From: Candidatus Uhrbacteria bacterium
Lineage (GTDB): Bacteria; Patescibacteriota; Patescibacteriia; UBA9934; UBA9568
Assembly: GCA_003497135.1 (NCBI GenBank)
Contig: DNKR01000039.1
Coordinates: forward strand, 6,310-25,935
Length of the DNA stretch: 19,626 nt
Reading direction: 5' to 3'
In this document: positions 7,366 through 13,167 of the stretch, piece by piece
Layout of the letters: each line of letters starts with the position of its first letter
Position numbering within the stretch: the first letter of the stretch is position 1
Translations under genes and position numbers: made by a program
Notes under the pieces: model-generated
What the model was told of the DNA's origin: nothing
Seen by the model: the letters and a program-made list of their open reading frames with translations, nothing else
The model's database searches: none

Positions 7366-8238
7366 TCAGACAGCAATTTCAAAAGAAATTTTAGGATGGC
7401 TTTCGTAATTAACAAGTTTTGTGTCTGTGAACTGCCAGTCAAAAATTGAATTGAATGGTTCTGTAATAATTTTCGGCAGGGGATAAATGTTCGGATCTCG
7501 ACTAAGCTGTTCTCGCGCTCCGTCAATATGGTTTTCGTAAATATGCACATCGCCCAAGAATCCGACCAGCTTGCCTTCTACAAGACCTGATTCTTTTGCA
7601 AGCAAGTGCAAGAGCAGTGCATAGCTTGCAATGTTAAAAGGCAGGCCGAGCATTGTGTCAACCGAACGCTGATTCCAGAGCAGATTCAGCTTGCCGTTAA
7701 TTACAGTAACTTGAAATGCATAATGGCATGGCGGCAGGGCCATTTTGCCTTTTGCAGCAGGGTTCCATGCGCTTACAATCATACGTCGGTCATGCGGGTC
7801 GTTTTTGAGTGCATTTACTAAATATTCCAGCTGATCAACACCGCGATCAATATGGCATGTGTCCCAACTGTTATATTCAGCTCCAAAGCGTCTCCATTGG
7901 AATCCGTACACTGGCCCTAAGTCGCGTTCCTCGGCCATGCGCATTTTTGACTGTTCGTCGTGCCCGTATGGAGCTTTTTCCGGATTCGCCCATTCGTCCC
8001 AAATATGATTACCTCGCTCTTGCAGCCATTTTTTGTCGGTCAGGCCTTTTATAAAAAACTCCAGTTCGCTGGCAATAATTTTGAACGGCATTTTTTTCGT
8101 AGTTAGAAGCGGAAAACCAAGAGACATATCATGCTCAAACATAGCACCGGCAACAGTATATGCCGCTATTCCTGTGCGGTTTTCTTTGCGTTCACCGCGG
8201 TCAAGGATTGTTTGGACAATGTCTAAATATGGTTTCAT
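7366..8238 (-). CDS. thyA: Thymidylate synthase (ThyA type)
   Basis: Methylates dUMP to dTMP using methylene-tetrahydrofolate. In this 290-residue protein the nucleophile is Cys171 in LPPCHYAFQ. DPHDRRMIVSAWNP supplies the phosphate-binding arginines, QRSVDTMLGLPFNIASYA and GDVHIYENH complete the dUMP site, and ENRTG near residue 20 is the N-terminal Arg loop. It is slightly longer than the 264-residue E. coli enzyme, with extra residues around 85-130 as in several Gram-positive forms. It opens the thyA-folA-dut-tmk run. Its promoter region is shared back-to-back with the toxin-antitoxin pair. Confidence 0.98.
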   Translation of the reverse strand: MKPYLDIVQTILDRGERKENRTGIAAYTVAGAMFEHDMSLGFPLLTTKKMPFKIIASELEFFIKGLTDKKWLQERGNHIWDEWANPEKAPYGHDEQSKMRMAEERDLGPVYGFQWRRFGAEYNSWDTCHIDRGVDQLEYLVNALKNDPHDRRMIVSAWNPAAKGKMALPPCHYAFQVTVINGKLNLLWNQRSVDTMLGLPFNIASYALLLHLLAKESGLVEGKLVGFLGDVHIYENHIDGAREQLSRDPNIYPLPKIITEPFNSIFDWQFTDTKLVNYESHPKISFEIAV

Positions 8239-8250
8239 AAAATCAATTGT

Positions 8251-8278
8251 ATTTTATCAGAACGCTAGCGTAATGCAA
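8251..8278 (-). promoter_or_regulatory. Probable thyA promoter
   Basis: On the minus strand, TGATAAAAT forms an extended -10 (TAAAAT at 8251-8256), with a weak TTGCAT (8273-8278) 16 bp upstream. The thyA ATG is 12 nt downstream. Confidence 0.45.
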
Positions 8279-8315
8279 TACGCGGAAATTTTGCGCTTTG
8301 ACGACCCTGTTATGT

Positions 8316-8344
8316 TTGACAAGGCAGGAAATCCGCATTATAAT
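8316..8344 (+). promoter_or_regulatory. Perfect consensus sigma70 promoter of the toxin-antitoxin pair
   Basis: TTGACA (8316-8321), 17 bp spacer, TATAAT (8339-8344): an exact match to the bacterial housekeeping consensus. Transcription would start near 8351, about 20 nt before the antitoxin ATG. Confidence 0.85.
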
Positions 8345-8354
8345 GCTATTATAA
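8338..8354. promoter_or_regulatory. Palindromic operator over the -10 box
   Basis: TTATAAT (8338-8344), spacer GCT, ATTATAA (8348-8354): a perfect inverted repeat of 7-base arms covering the -10 box and start site. Its placement fits autorepression by the dimeric antitoxin, with or without Doc, as in Phd-Doc and MazEF systems. The protein-operator link is inferred. Confidence 0.6.
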
Positions 8355-8371
8355 TAATTGATTTTACGATT

Positions 8372-8602
8372 ATGTCTCAAAAAATAATAAAAGTCGGCAC
8401 TTCAGCGGCTGTTACAATTCCAAAAGCGGCAATGGAAGTGCTTGGTCTTAAAGTCGGCGATCTTGTTAACCTTGAAGTTGATAAACGCGATAAAGGTGTT
8501 CGTATTGAACCGGCTTTTGTCGCAGATACTGAATTAATTGAATGGACCAAAAAATTTATTGAACGCTATAAGCCGGCTCTTCAGGCATTGGCAAAAAAGT
8601 AA
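8372..8602 (+). CDS. AbrB/MazE-fold antitoxin
   Basis: A 76-residue protein with the swapped-hairpin AbrB/SpoVT/MazE DNA-binding fold: QKIIKVGTSAAVTIPKAAMEVLGLKVGD, then a strand ending near residue 50. A C-terminal tail rich in charged and aromatic residues probably wraps and neutralises the toxin. The frame is open further upstream, but the ATG at 8372 begins exactly at the domain and lies just after the promoter, so the longer reading is rejected. The Doc toxin follows after 2 bp. Pairing of an AbrB-fold antitoxin with Doc instead of Phd is known in other bacteria. It likely represses its own promoter at the palindrome 8338-8354. Confidence 0.9.
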   Translation: MSQKIIKVGTSAAVTIPKAAMEVLGLKVGDLVNLEVDKRDKGVRIEPAFVADTELIEWTKKFIERYKPALQALAKK

Positions 8603-8604
8603 TT

Positions 8605-8988
8605 ATGCGCTATTTGCTTCCCGAAGAAATTCTGGTTATACACGATTTAATAATTAATGAAATCGGCGGCTTGCACGGGGTCAGAGATACAGGGCTCCTA
8701 ATTTCTTCTTGCGAGAGACCAAAGACCTCTGTTTTTGGCAAAGAACAGTTTGAGGGTGTTCATGCCAAAGCCGCTACTTATCTTGATTCTATTGCAAGGA
8801 ACCATGTTTTTAGCGATGGCAACAAACGAACTGCAATCGCTTCTGCCGCTCGTTTTATAGAAATTAATGGTTTTGAACTGGTCGCATCAAATAAAGAAGT
8901 TGAAGATTTTGTTTTGCGAGTCGCGACCCAGCATCTTGAAATAGATGTAATCGCTGATTGGTTCAAAAGCAAAACCAGAAAAATTTGA
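8605..8988 (+). CDS. doc: Doc-family (Fic fold) toxin
   Basis: A 127-residue death-on-curing toxin. In the characterised phage P1 Doc, this fold phosphorylates EF-Tu and stops translation. The catalytic motif is H67-VFSDGNKR-T, matching Doc's HxFx(D/N)(A/G)NKR. It differs from AMP-transferring Fic enzymes, which have HPFxxGNGR. The N-terminal LLPEEILVIHDLIINEIGG and the GVRDTGLLISS segment are typical for Doc. The protein appears intact, with all catalytic residues. It is 2 bp from the antitoxin stop, so the two are translationally coupled. The pair is the only plus-strand insertion in a minus-strand block, which fits mobile origin. Confidence 0.93.
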   Translation: MRYLLPEEILVIHDLIINEIGGLHGVRDTGLLISSCERPKTSVFGKEQFEGVHAKAATYLDSIARNHVFSDGNKRTAIASAARFIEINGFELVASNKEVEDFVLRVATQHLEIDVIADWFKSKTRKI

Positions 8989-9007
8989 TCTCTGCATTAG
9001 AGTAAAA

Positions 9008-9589
9008 TTACAGCATCGCTGTTTGAATAAACTGCGCAATTTGGTTTTTGTACTCCTCAATTGTTCCATTATTTACAATCGTGTAATCCGCCATTGCGAT
9101 TGGCCCGCCTTTGGCGCTATTTTCTATTTCTGCAAAATCGCGCGAGTGCGACTCTTCACGTGTAAAGCCGCGATTGCGCTTGTCAGTATCTGTTGCGTCC
9201 GATTTGCGGTTTTCAAGCCGAGTGTATCTGACTGATGGCGGCGCGTACACAGAGGCAACAATCAAGTTCGTTCCAAAGCGCTCTTTTAATACTTTGTATT
9301 CGTCCCAGCTGTAGAGTCCATCAACGACAACATTTCCATTTTTGAATAATTCATCCAGCTTTGGAATATTCAATATCGCAAACGCGGCCATGCCATGCTG
9401 TTTTCTGAATCCTTCGCGAACTTCGCGTTCAAGCGCCTCTGTTGGTTCCAGATTGCGCTTTTTAATTTCATCAAGAGTGATTTGTCCAAAGCGCAAATAC
9501 GAAAACCCGCTTTTTACAAGTTCGTCCGCCAAAACGCTTTTTCCGCTTCCGCACATGCCGACTATTGCAACTACTTTAGTGCTTTTCAT
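9008..9589 (-). CDS. P-loop kinase, UPF0200/dephospho-CoA-kinase-like
   Basis: A 193-residue P-loop NTPase with the Walker A motif GMCGSGKS at 11-18. It continues FGQITLDEIKKRNLEPT, then KQHGMAAFAI, VVVDGLYSWDEYKVL, VYAPPSVRYTRLENRK and the ending ADYTIVNNGTIEEYKNQI. This order matches the archaeal UPF0200 family (related to adenylate and dephospho-CoA kinases), also found in CPR bacteria, better than bacterial CoaE. The substrate is unknown; CoA or nucleoside monophosphate are options, and the neighbouring nucleotide genes make the second attractive. It converges with doc, 19 bp apart. Its start lies immediately downstream of the left arm of the four-helix cassette repeat, so it may have lost its original promoter. 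Confidence 0.82.
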   Translation of the reverse strand: MKSTKVVAIVGMCGSGKSVLADELVKSGFSYLRFGQITLDEIKKRNLEPTEALEREVREGFRKQHGMAAFAILNIPKLDELFKNGNVVVDGLYSWDEYKVLKERFGTNLIVASVYAPPSVRYTRLENRKSDATDTDKRNRGFTREESHSRDFAEIENSAKGGPIAMADYTIVNNGTIEEYKNQIAQFIQTAML

Positions 9590-9598
9590 ATTAGCTGT

Positions 9599-9618
9599 TA
9601 GCTTTTAGGTTTTAGCTT
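9599..9618. repeat. Left arm of the 20 bp inverted repeat around the four-helix-bundle gene
   Basis: TAGCTTTTAGGTTTTAGCTT, whose exact reverse complement is at 10010-10029. Extra TTAGC units flank it (9591-9601), giving a ragged array of the unit TTTTAGC. It sits between the four-helix gene stop and the start of the P-loop kinase. Confidence 0.9.
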
Positions 9619-9624
9619 AGTAGG

Positions 9625-9987
9625 TTAATGTAAATTATTAATCATTTTGCTTAAGATTCGCATAACTTCATTCAGCAGTTCTTCAGCCACTTTTCTTTTA
9701 TCAGGCGGGCCAAAATTCAGCATAGATGATATTTCCAGTTGTGTTTCAAGTTCTGCACCGGAGGATCTGGATATAATTAAGAATTGTCGGTAATCTCGTC
9801 TTGTGTCGCGTCTTCGGCCTTCCGCAATATTTGATGGTATTGAAACAGAAGCGCGGCGCATTTGTGAGACCAGCCCAAAACGCTCATTCACAGGTAAATT
9901 TTCTGTGAATTTATAAATAAGCACAACAAGTTCCATAGATTTTTGCCAAACTATCAAATCTTTGTATGAATTCGTGATTTTGTCCAT
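9625..9987 (-). CDS. Four-helix-bundle protein (S23/IVP family)
   Basis: A 120-residue all-helical protein with the family signature: DLIVWQKSMELVVLIYKF, then ERFGLVSQMRRASVSIPSN, IAEGRRR, DYRQFLIISRSSGAELETQL and a final helix. The family includes proteins encoded by 23S rRNA intervening sequences and is structurally like Avd of diversity-generating retroelements, where such proteins bind nucleic acid. Here the gene is not inside rRNA, and no reverse transcriptase or variable repeat is near. It is closely bracketed by a perfect 20 bp inverted repeat, so gene plus repeats look like a small mobile or domesticated cassette. The molecular role is unknown. Confidence 0.9.
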   Translation of the reverse strand: MDKITNSYKDLIVWQKSMELVVLIYKFTENLPVNERFGLVSQMRRASVSIPSNIAEGRRRDTRRDYRQFLIISRSSGAELETQLEISSMLNFGPPDKRKVAEELLNEVMRILSKMINNLH

Positions 9988-10009
9988 AACTTTTGTCCTT
10001 CTAAGCTAA

Positions 10010-10029
10010 AAGCTAAAACCTAAAAGCTA
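10010..10029. repeat. Right arm of the 20 bp inverted repeat; contains the dCMP deaminase stop
   Basis: Exact reverse complement of 9599-9618. A further unit (AAGCTAAA, 10003-10010) precedes it. The TAG stop and the last two codons of the dCMP deaminase gene fall inside this arm. Confidence 0.9.
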
Positions 10030-10526
10030 TCCTCGTGCGGAGGGAAGCCGTTAAGTTTCAGTTTGTACTGCGGAATGTATTCGCGCAAGTTGATTCCGGC
10101 CAATGCCAGCATGTTTCGCGATGCTTTGAACACATCTTGATCAGCGTATTTGTCAGAAGCAAAAACAACTTCTCGTATGCCATTTTGGATGATTGCTTTT
10201 GCGCATTCGTTGCACGGAAATAGGGTTACATAAATCTTGCAACCTGACACAGGCGCGTTGGAGTTGTAAACAGCGTTCGCCTCTGCGTGAACCACATACG
10301 CGTATTTTGTTTCAAGAAAACTGCCTTCGCGGCCCCATGGGAGTTTGTCATCGTGTATTCCGCGAGGCCAGCCATTATAGCCGAGTCCGACAACGATATT
10401 TTCAGGATTCACAATAACAGCGCCAGCTTGCGTGTTTGGATCTTTTGAGCGCTCTGACATTAGATGCGCCATGTGCATAAAGCATTCGTCCCATGAAAGG
10501 TAGTGTTCTCGTTTTTGAGTTGTCAT
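10020..10526 (-). CDS. dCMP deaminase
   Basis: Deaminates dCMP to dUMP, the substrate of the thyA product encoded nearby. From the ATG at 10524-10526 the protein is 168 residues. It has the zinc-dependent cytidine/dCMP deaminase motif H80-A-E82 and P104-C105-NE-C108; AGAVIVN and GYNGWPRG supply substrate-binding segments. The frame is open 18 codons further upstream, but that extension crosses the promoter at 10536-10564, so the later ATG is chosen. It follows rplA after a strong terminator and has its own promoter. The C-terminus (EDSF, then TAG) is encoded within the right repeat arm of the four-helix cassette, so the native C-terminus may have been altered by insertion. Confidence 0.93.
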   Translation of the reverse strand: MTTQKREHYLSWDECFMHMAHLMSERSKDPNTQAGAVIVNPENIVVGLGYNGWPRGIHDDKLPWGREGSFLETKYAYVVHAEANAVYNSNAPVSGCKIYVTLFPCNECAKAIIQNGIREVVFASDKYADQDVFKASRNMLALAGINLREYIPQYKLKLNGFPPHEDSF

Positions 10527-10535
10527 ATAGAATTT

Positions 10536-10564
10536 GTTATATACAATTTTGGCCAGCAAGTCAA
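10536..10564 (-). promoter_or_regulatory. Promoter of dCMP deaminase
   Basis: Minus strand TTGACT (10559-10564), 17 bp, TATAAC (10536-10541). The ATG lies 9 nt after the -10 box, predicting a leaderless or near-leaderless transcript and deciding the start codon. Confidence 0.75.
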
Positions 10565-10583
10565 AATATTGCAATAGCATAAC

Positions 10584-10614
10584 AAAAACGCACGATATGA
10601 ACTCGTGCGTTTTT
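10584..10614. terminator. Terminator of the secE-rplA operon
   Basis: AAAAACGCACGA (10584-10595) and TCGTGCGTTTTT (10603-10614) form a perfect 12 bp stem around TATGAAC. It is followed by A/T tracts on both strands and lies just after the rplA stop in its direction. Confidence 0.92.
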
Positions 10615-10628
10615 ACTTGGCTTATAAT

Positions 10629-11312
10629 TTATTCCACCGCGACTTGAATTGCAGGGCCCATTGTTGTTGTTAGAACAACCTTGCGCAAGAAAATGCCCTT
10701 GCTTGACGGCGGTTTTGATTTTTTAAGAATATTTACAAAGGCATTAAAATTTTCTTCAATTTCAGCCGCGCTCAAAGATGCTTTGCCGATAATTTGATGT
10801 ATGTTTCCGGTTGAGTCATTTTTGAATGATATTTTTCCGCCTTTTTGTTCTTTGATCATTTTTGTAACATTATCGCTCACTGTTTCTGTTTTTGGGTTTG
10901 GCATTAGTCCGCGAGGGCCCAAAAGTTTCGCGAGTTTTGCAATTTTCGGCATCATGCTTGGAGTGGCGACCGCAACATCAAATTCTATTTTTCCGCTTGT
11001 TGCAAGTTTGGCTATGAATTCATCGTCAGCAATAATATCCGCGCCAGCGGCTTTTGCGTCATTGACTTTTTCAGAATCAACAAAAGCCGCAACAATTTTT
11101 GATTTTCCAAAAGAATGCGGCAAAGAAATTATTCCGCGAACAAGCTGGTCTGATTGTTTTGTGTCAATTCCGAGCTTTGCGTGAACCTCTACGCTTGAAT
11201 CAAATTTTGTGCTTGCTGTTTGTTTTGCGAGTTCTGCGGCTTCTGAAACAGTATAAAGTTTTTTCTTGTCAATTATCGCAGATGCTTTCTTGTATCTTTT
11301 GCTTCTTGGCAT
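10629..11312 (-). CDS. rplA: 50S ribosomal protein L1
   Basis: L1 stalk protein of the large subunit; it binds 23S rRNA helices 76-78, moves with the E-site tRNA, and in many bacteria represses its own operon by binding the mRNA. The 227-residue protein is full length. It has SKRYKKA at the N-terminus, KFDSSVEVHAKLGID, LPHSFGKS, the signature LLGPRGLMPNPKTETVS in domain II, and KGGKISFKND returning to domain I. It follows rplK by 51 bp, an interval holding a small hairpin (11323-11345). Unlike in most bacteria, rplJ and rplL do not follow; the operon ends here. Confidence 0.98.
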   Translation of the reverse strand: MPRSKRYKKASAIIDKKKLYTVSEAAELAKQTASTKFDSSVEVHAKLGIDTKQSDQLVRGIISLPHSFGKSKIVAAFVDSEKVNDAKAAGADIIADDEFIAKLATSGKIEFDVAVATPSMMPKIAKLAKLLGPRGLMPNPKTETVSDNVTKMIKEQKGGKISFKNDSTGNIHQIIGKASLSAAEIEENFNAFVNILKKSKPPSSKGIFLRKVVLTTTMGPAIQVAVE

Positions 11313-11322
11313 ATGTGGTGTT

Positions 11323-11345
11323 AGTGGAATTATATTCCTCCCACT
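11323..11345 (-). promoter_or_regulatory. Hairpin in the rplK-rplA spacer, possible L1 autoregulatory site
   Basis: In mRNA sense, AGT-GGGA-GGAAT-ATA-ATTCC-ACT: a 5 bp stem with an ATA loop and an outer 3 bp stem, leaving an asymmetric purine bulge GGGA. L1 recognises helices around an asymmetric loop in rRNA and in its mRNA. It is about 10 nt before the rplA ATG. The assignment is speculative. Confidence 0.35.
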
Positions 11346-11363
11346 TGATTAATATTAAACAAT

Positions 11364-11789
11364 TTATTCTTGAACGATAACGCCCATCTGTCGCGCTGTT
11401 CCGGCTATGATTTTTGTGGCCTGATCAATATTATTCGTGTTTAGATCAGGAAGCTTTTTTTCCGCTATTTGGCGCAATTGGTCTTTTGTTATTTTTCCTA
11501 CTTTTTCTTGCAGCGGTTTGCCGGATCCCTTCTGGAGTCCGATCGCTTTTTTAATCATATCAGATGCAGGGGCTGTTTTTGTTACAAAATCAAATGTACG
11601 ATCATCATACACATTGATAATAACAGGAACAACTTCGCCTCTGCGATCCTGCGTCTTTTCATTGAATCGCATTACGAATTCTTGAATAGGAAGACCGTGT
11701 TGTCCAAGAGCAGGTCCAACCGGAGGCGCTGGTGTTGCGGCTCCTCCTGCGATTTGGAGCTTGATTTGTGTGATTAATTTTTTGGCCAT
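11364..11789 (-). CDS. rplK: 50S ribosomal protein L11
   Basis: Part of the GTPase-associated centre; it binds the 1050-1100 region of 23S rRNA and forms the base of the L7/L12 stalk. The 141-residue protein has the proline-rich switch APPVGPALGQHG in the N-terminal domain and TAPASDMIKKAIGLQKGSG in the linker. The C-terminal domain has KITKDQLRQIAEKK, DLNTNNIDQATKIIAGTARQMG and the end VIVQE. Length and order are standard. It starts 12 bp after nusG and has no Shine-Dalgarno. Confidence 0.98.
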   Translation of the reverse strand: MAKKLITQIKLQIAGGAATPAPPVGPALGQHGLPIQEFVMRFNEKTQDRRGEVVPVIINVYDDRTFDFVTKTAPASDMIKKAIGLQKGSGKPLQEKVGKITKDQLRQIAEKKLPDLNTNNIDQATKIIAGTARQMGVIVQE

Positions 11790-11801
11790 ATTATTGTTGC
11801 G

Positions 11802-12347
11802 CTATATTTTCTTAATCTGCAAGAAGTCCAGCTCAACCGGCGTTTCGCGGCCGAACATTGAGACAAGGACTTTGATTTTTCCTCGCGTCTCGTCTATGTC
11901 GCTGACTTTGCCTTGGAATCCTTTGAACGGACCATCGGTAATCTGTACAGGGCTTCCAACATCAACATCAACTTTGTATTCCGGTTCTTCAATTCCCATT
12001 TTTTTCTGGAGCGAAGCGATTTCTTCTTCTGATAGGGGAGTTGGAACTGTTCCGGTTCCAATGAATCCTGTTACATTCGGAGTGTTGCGAACAACATACC
12101 AGGAATCATCGGTTACAACCATATCAACGAGCACATAGCCCGGAAAGAGCTTTTCTTCTATGATTTTGCGCTTCCCGTTTTTGATTTTTATTTTCTTTTC
12201 TTTTGGGATCAAGACATTGAAAATTTTGTCTCCCATGTCCATTGATTCAATGCGCTGGCGCAGGTTGTGTGTAACATTTTCTTCGTAGCCGGAGTAGGTG
12301 TGGATAGCGTACCATCTGCGTCCGCGTTTTGCTGTTTGTTTTGCCAT
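11802..12347 (-). CDS. nusG: Transcription elongation/antitermination factor NusG
   Basis: Binds RNA polymerase, suppresses pausing, and links transcription to translation or Rho. The 181-residue protein has the NGN domain (WYAIHTYSGYEENV near residue 12 to about 120, with KLFPGYVLVDM and NTPNVTGFIG). The KOW domain follows (GSPVQITDGPFKGFQGKV to the end). The extra basic segment KKIKIKNGKRKII in the NGN domain is common in Gram-positive and CPR forms. It is 8 bp after secE and 12 bp before rplK, so the conserved secE-nusG-rplK-rplA order is intact. Confidence 0.98.
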   Translation of the reverse strand: MAKQTAKRGRRWYAIHTYSGYEENVTHNLRQRIESMDMGDKIFNVLIPKEKKIKIKNGKRKIIEEKLFPGYVLVDMVVTDDSWYVVRNTPNVTGFIGTGTVPTPLSEEEIASLQKKMGIEEPEYKVDVDVGSPVQITDGPFKGFQGKVSDIDETRGKIKVLVSMFGRETPVELDFLQIKKI

Positions 12348-12355
12348 ATATTGTA

Positions 12356-12577
12356 CTAATTACGAACAGCAGTCAAGAGCGCGTCAAGGCCTGCGTTTAA
12401 TCCGTAGTCAAGAATTCCGAAATACGCGGCAACAGCTATGCTGACTGCAAAAATAAGGATTGAATAGCGGACAGTGTTGGCTCGTGACGGCCATGTAACC
12501 TTTTTAAGCTCTTCTTTTGCTTCTTTAAGGTAGTTTAAAAGCCGATTCCCTGGCTTTTGCGGTATTGTTTCGTACAT
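12356..12577 (-). CDS. secE: Preprotein translocase subunit SecE
   Basis: Clamps SecY in the membrane translocon. The 73-residue single-span form has an N-terminal amphipathic helix (LLNYLKEAKEELKKV), the signature VTWPSR at 27-32 and one transmembrane segment at about 37-60. This is the short SecE typical of most bacteria outside enterics. It heads the secE-nusG-rplK-rplA operon. The ATG is 9 nt after the -10 box, with no ribosome-binding site. Confidence 0.95.
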   Translation of the reverse strand: MYETIPQKPGNRLLNYLKEAKEELKKVTWPSRANTVRYSILIFAVSIAVAAYFGILDYGLNAGLDALLTAVRN

Positions 12578-12586
12578 ATTTTGCTA

Positions 12587-12615
12587 AATATAGCGAAATA
12601 GTTAATAAAAATTAA
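12587..12615 (-). promoter_or_regulatory. Promoter of the secE operon
   Basis: Minus strand TTAATT (12610-12615), 17 bp, TATATT (12587-12592). The -35 is weak and the -10 good. SecE starts 9 nt after the -10, so the message would be leaderless or nearly so. Confidence 0.55.
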
Positions 12616-12621
12616 GTATCT

Positions 12622-12639
12622 AAAAACCCCTCGCAGGGG
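12622..12639 (-). terminator. Minus-strand intrinsic terminator upstream of secE
   Basis: Minus strand CCCCT-GCG-AGGGG followed by TTTTT (12622-12626). It would stop transcription arriving from gyrB or antisense to the RNA cluster, insulating the secE promoter. Confidence 0.7.
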
Positions 12640-12684
12640 CATGAAACAATAATAGCTTATATTAGAAAAGAGCGCAAGATGCGT

Positions 12685-12713
12685 TTGATTGATTTATGTG
12701 TTTTGTGTAAAAT
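12685..12713 (+). promoter_or_regulatory. Promoter of ncRNA A
   Basis: TTGATT (12685-12690), 17 bp, TAAAAT (12708-12713), with the extended -35 block TTGATTGATTTA and a TTGTGTAA segment shared with the promoter of ncRNA C. The predicted start is at G12720. Confidence 0.75.
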
Positions 12714-12719
12714 AAAATT

Positions 12720-12909
12720 GATGAGCAGCAAGGGATGGTCTTTTGTTTGTTCATCAACAACCGTCTGAGGTGAAACAAAAAGCAACCGAGGCAGAAGACC
12801 GATAAAAGGAAGACTGAGCAGGGGGCAAGGCGCAAGCCAAGCCCCCTGCTCATAAAAAACACGAATACTCCAAACGAGAAACAGGAACGCAATCCCTGTT
12901 TTTTTATTT
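12720..12909 (+). ncRNA. Candidate structured ncRNA A (about 190 nt), paralogue of C
   Basis: Unrecognised RNA delimited by its own promoter and terminator. It begins GATGAGCAGCAAGGGAT. Helix 1 is GGTCTT/AAGACC (12737-12742 with 12795-12800). Helix 2 is TTGTTT/AAACAA (12743-12748 with 12773-12778). The main arm has a perfect 12 bp stem (12815-12826 with 12841-12852), an AA/AA internal loop, and GGC-GCAA-GCC at the tip, a GNRA tetraloop. A single-stranded CAAACG follows. The terminator AAACAGG/CCTGTTT has loop AACGCAATC and a seven-T run (12899-12905). A 15-codon frame from the ATG at 12721 is not kept in C (5 codons), so it is probably non-coding. Function unknown. Confidence 0.7.
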
Positions 12910-12921
12910 GTCATTCAAAAA

Positions 12922-12927
12922 TATAAT
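12922..12927 (+). promoter_or_regulatory. Possible -10 box for ncRNA B
   Basis: A perfect TATAAT lies 8-10 nt before the predicted 5' end of RNA B. The only candidate -35 is the T-rich terminator tail of RNA A, so this promoter is weakly supported. B might instead arise by read-through and processing from A. Confidence 0.3.
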
Positions 12928-12933
12928 AAATAT

Positions 12934-13125
12934 GGCAAAAATATTGAAAGTTTGGTAAGCTGAAATTCTTCAACCAACGAGACGCTTTGCCGGCGGATGG
13001 TCCGAAGGCAGGGCGGGTTCATTCGAACATCTGGGCGGGGCAGGCGCCTCCCTCGACAAGTTGGTTCTTGTCTCGCCCAGATCTCGTTCTTCTCACTAGG
13101 GCAACGCCAGCCCTTTGTTTTTTTT
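12934..13125 (+). ncRNA. Candidate structured ncRNA B (multi-helix junction)
   Basis: Unrecognised GC-rich RNA between A and C; the 5' end is uncertain. AACGAG (12976-12981) pairs with CTCGTT (13083-13088) and closes a junction of three arms. Arm 1 is TGCC/GGCA plus CGGA/TCCG (12988-13010, GG/AA internal loop). Arm 2 is GTTC/GAAC (13017-13028). Arm 3 is ATCTGGGCG/CGCCCAGAT (13029-13037 with 13074-13082) tipped by GACAAG/CTTGTC (13055-13072). The terminator AGGGC/GCCCT (13098-13114) has loop AACGCCA and then a long T-run. Its body does not resemble A or C, but the terminator loop does. No protein frame is convincing. Confidence 0.55.
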
Positions 13126-13131
13126 GAAAAA

Positions 13132-13160
13132 TTGATTGATTTAAATAAATTGTGTAATAT
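13132..13160 (+). promoter_or_regulatory. Promoter of ncRNA C
   Basis: TTGATT (13132-13137), 17 bp, TAATAT (13155-13160), with the same TTGATTGATTTA block and TTGTGTAA segment as the promoter of RNA A. The predicted start is at G13168. Confidence 0.75.
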
Positions 13161-13167
13161 TATTTTT

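Noticed and set aside
8033..8371. N-terminally extended antitoxin frame of 189 codons
   Set aside because: The extension is antisense to thyA and covers the perfect promoter; the AbrB domain starts at the ATG at 8372.
9625..9987. Diversity-generating retroelement (Avd-like gene)
   Set aside because: No reverse transcriptase, template repeat or variable repeat is present; the S23/IVP signature fits better.
12721..12768. 15-codon leaderless ORF at the 5' end of RNA A (ATG at 12721)
   Set aside because: In the paralogue C the same ATG opens only 5 codons, so the peptide is not conserved while RNA pairing is.
12657..12914. Minus-strand hydrophobic frames of 76-85 codons in the secE-gyrB gap
   Set aside because: They are antisense to RNA A, read through its stems and terminator, match no known protein, and lack a start context.
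12988..13010. SRP RNA domain IV hairpin in RNA B
   Set aside because: TGGTCCGAAGG superficially recalls SRP, but the conserved symmetric loop and GGAA tetraloop arrangement are absent.
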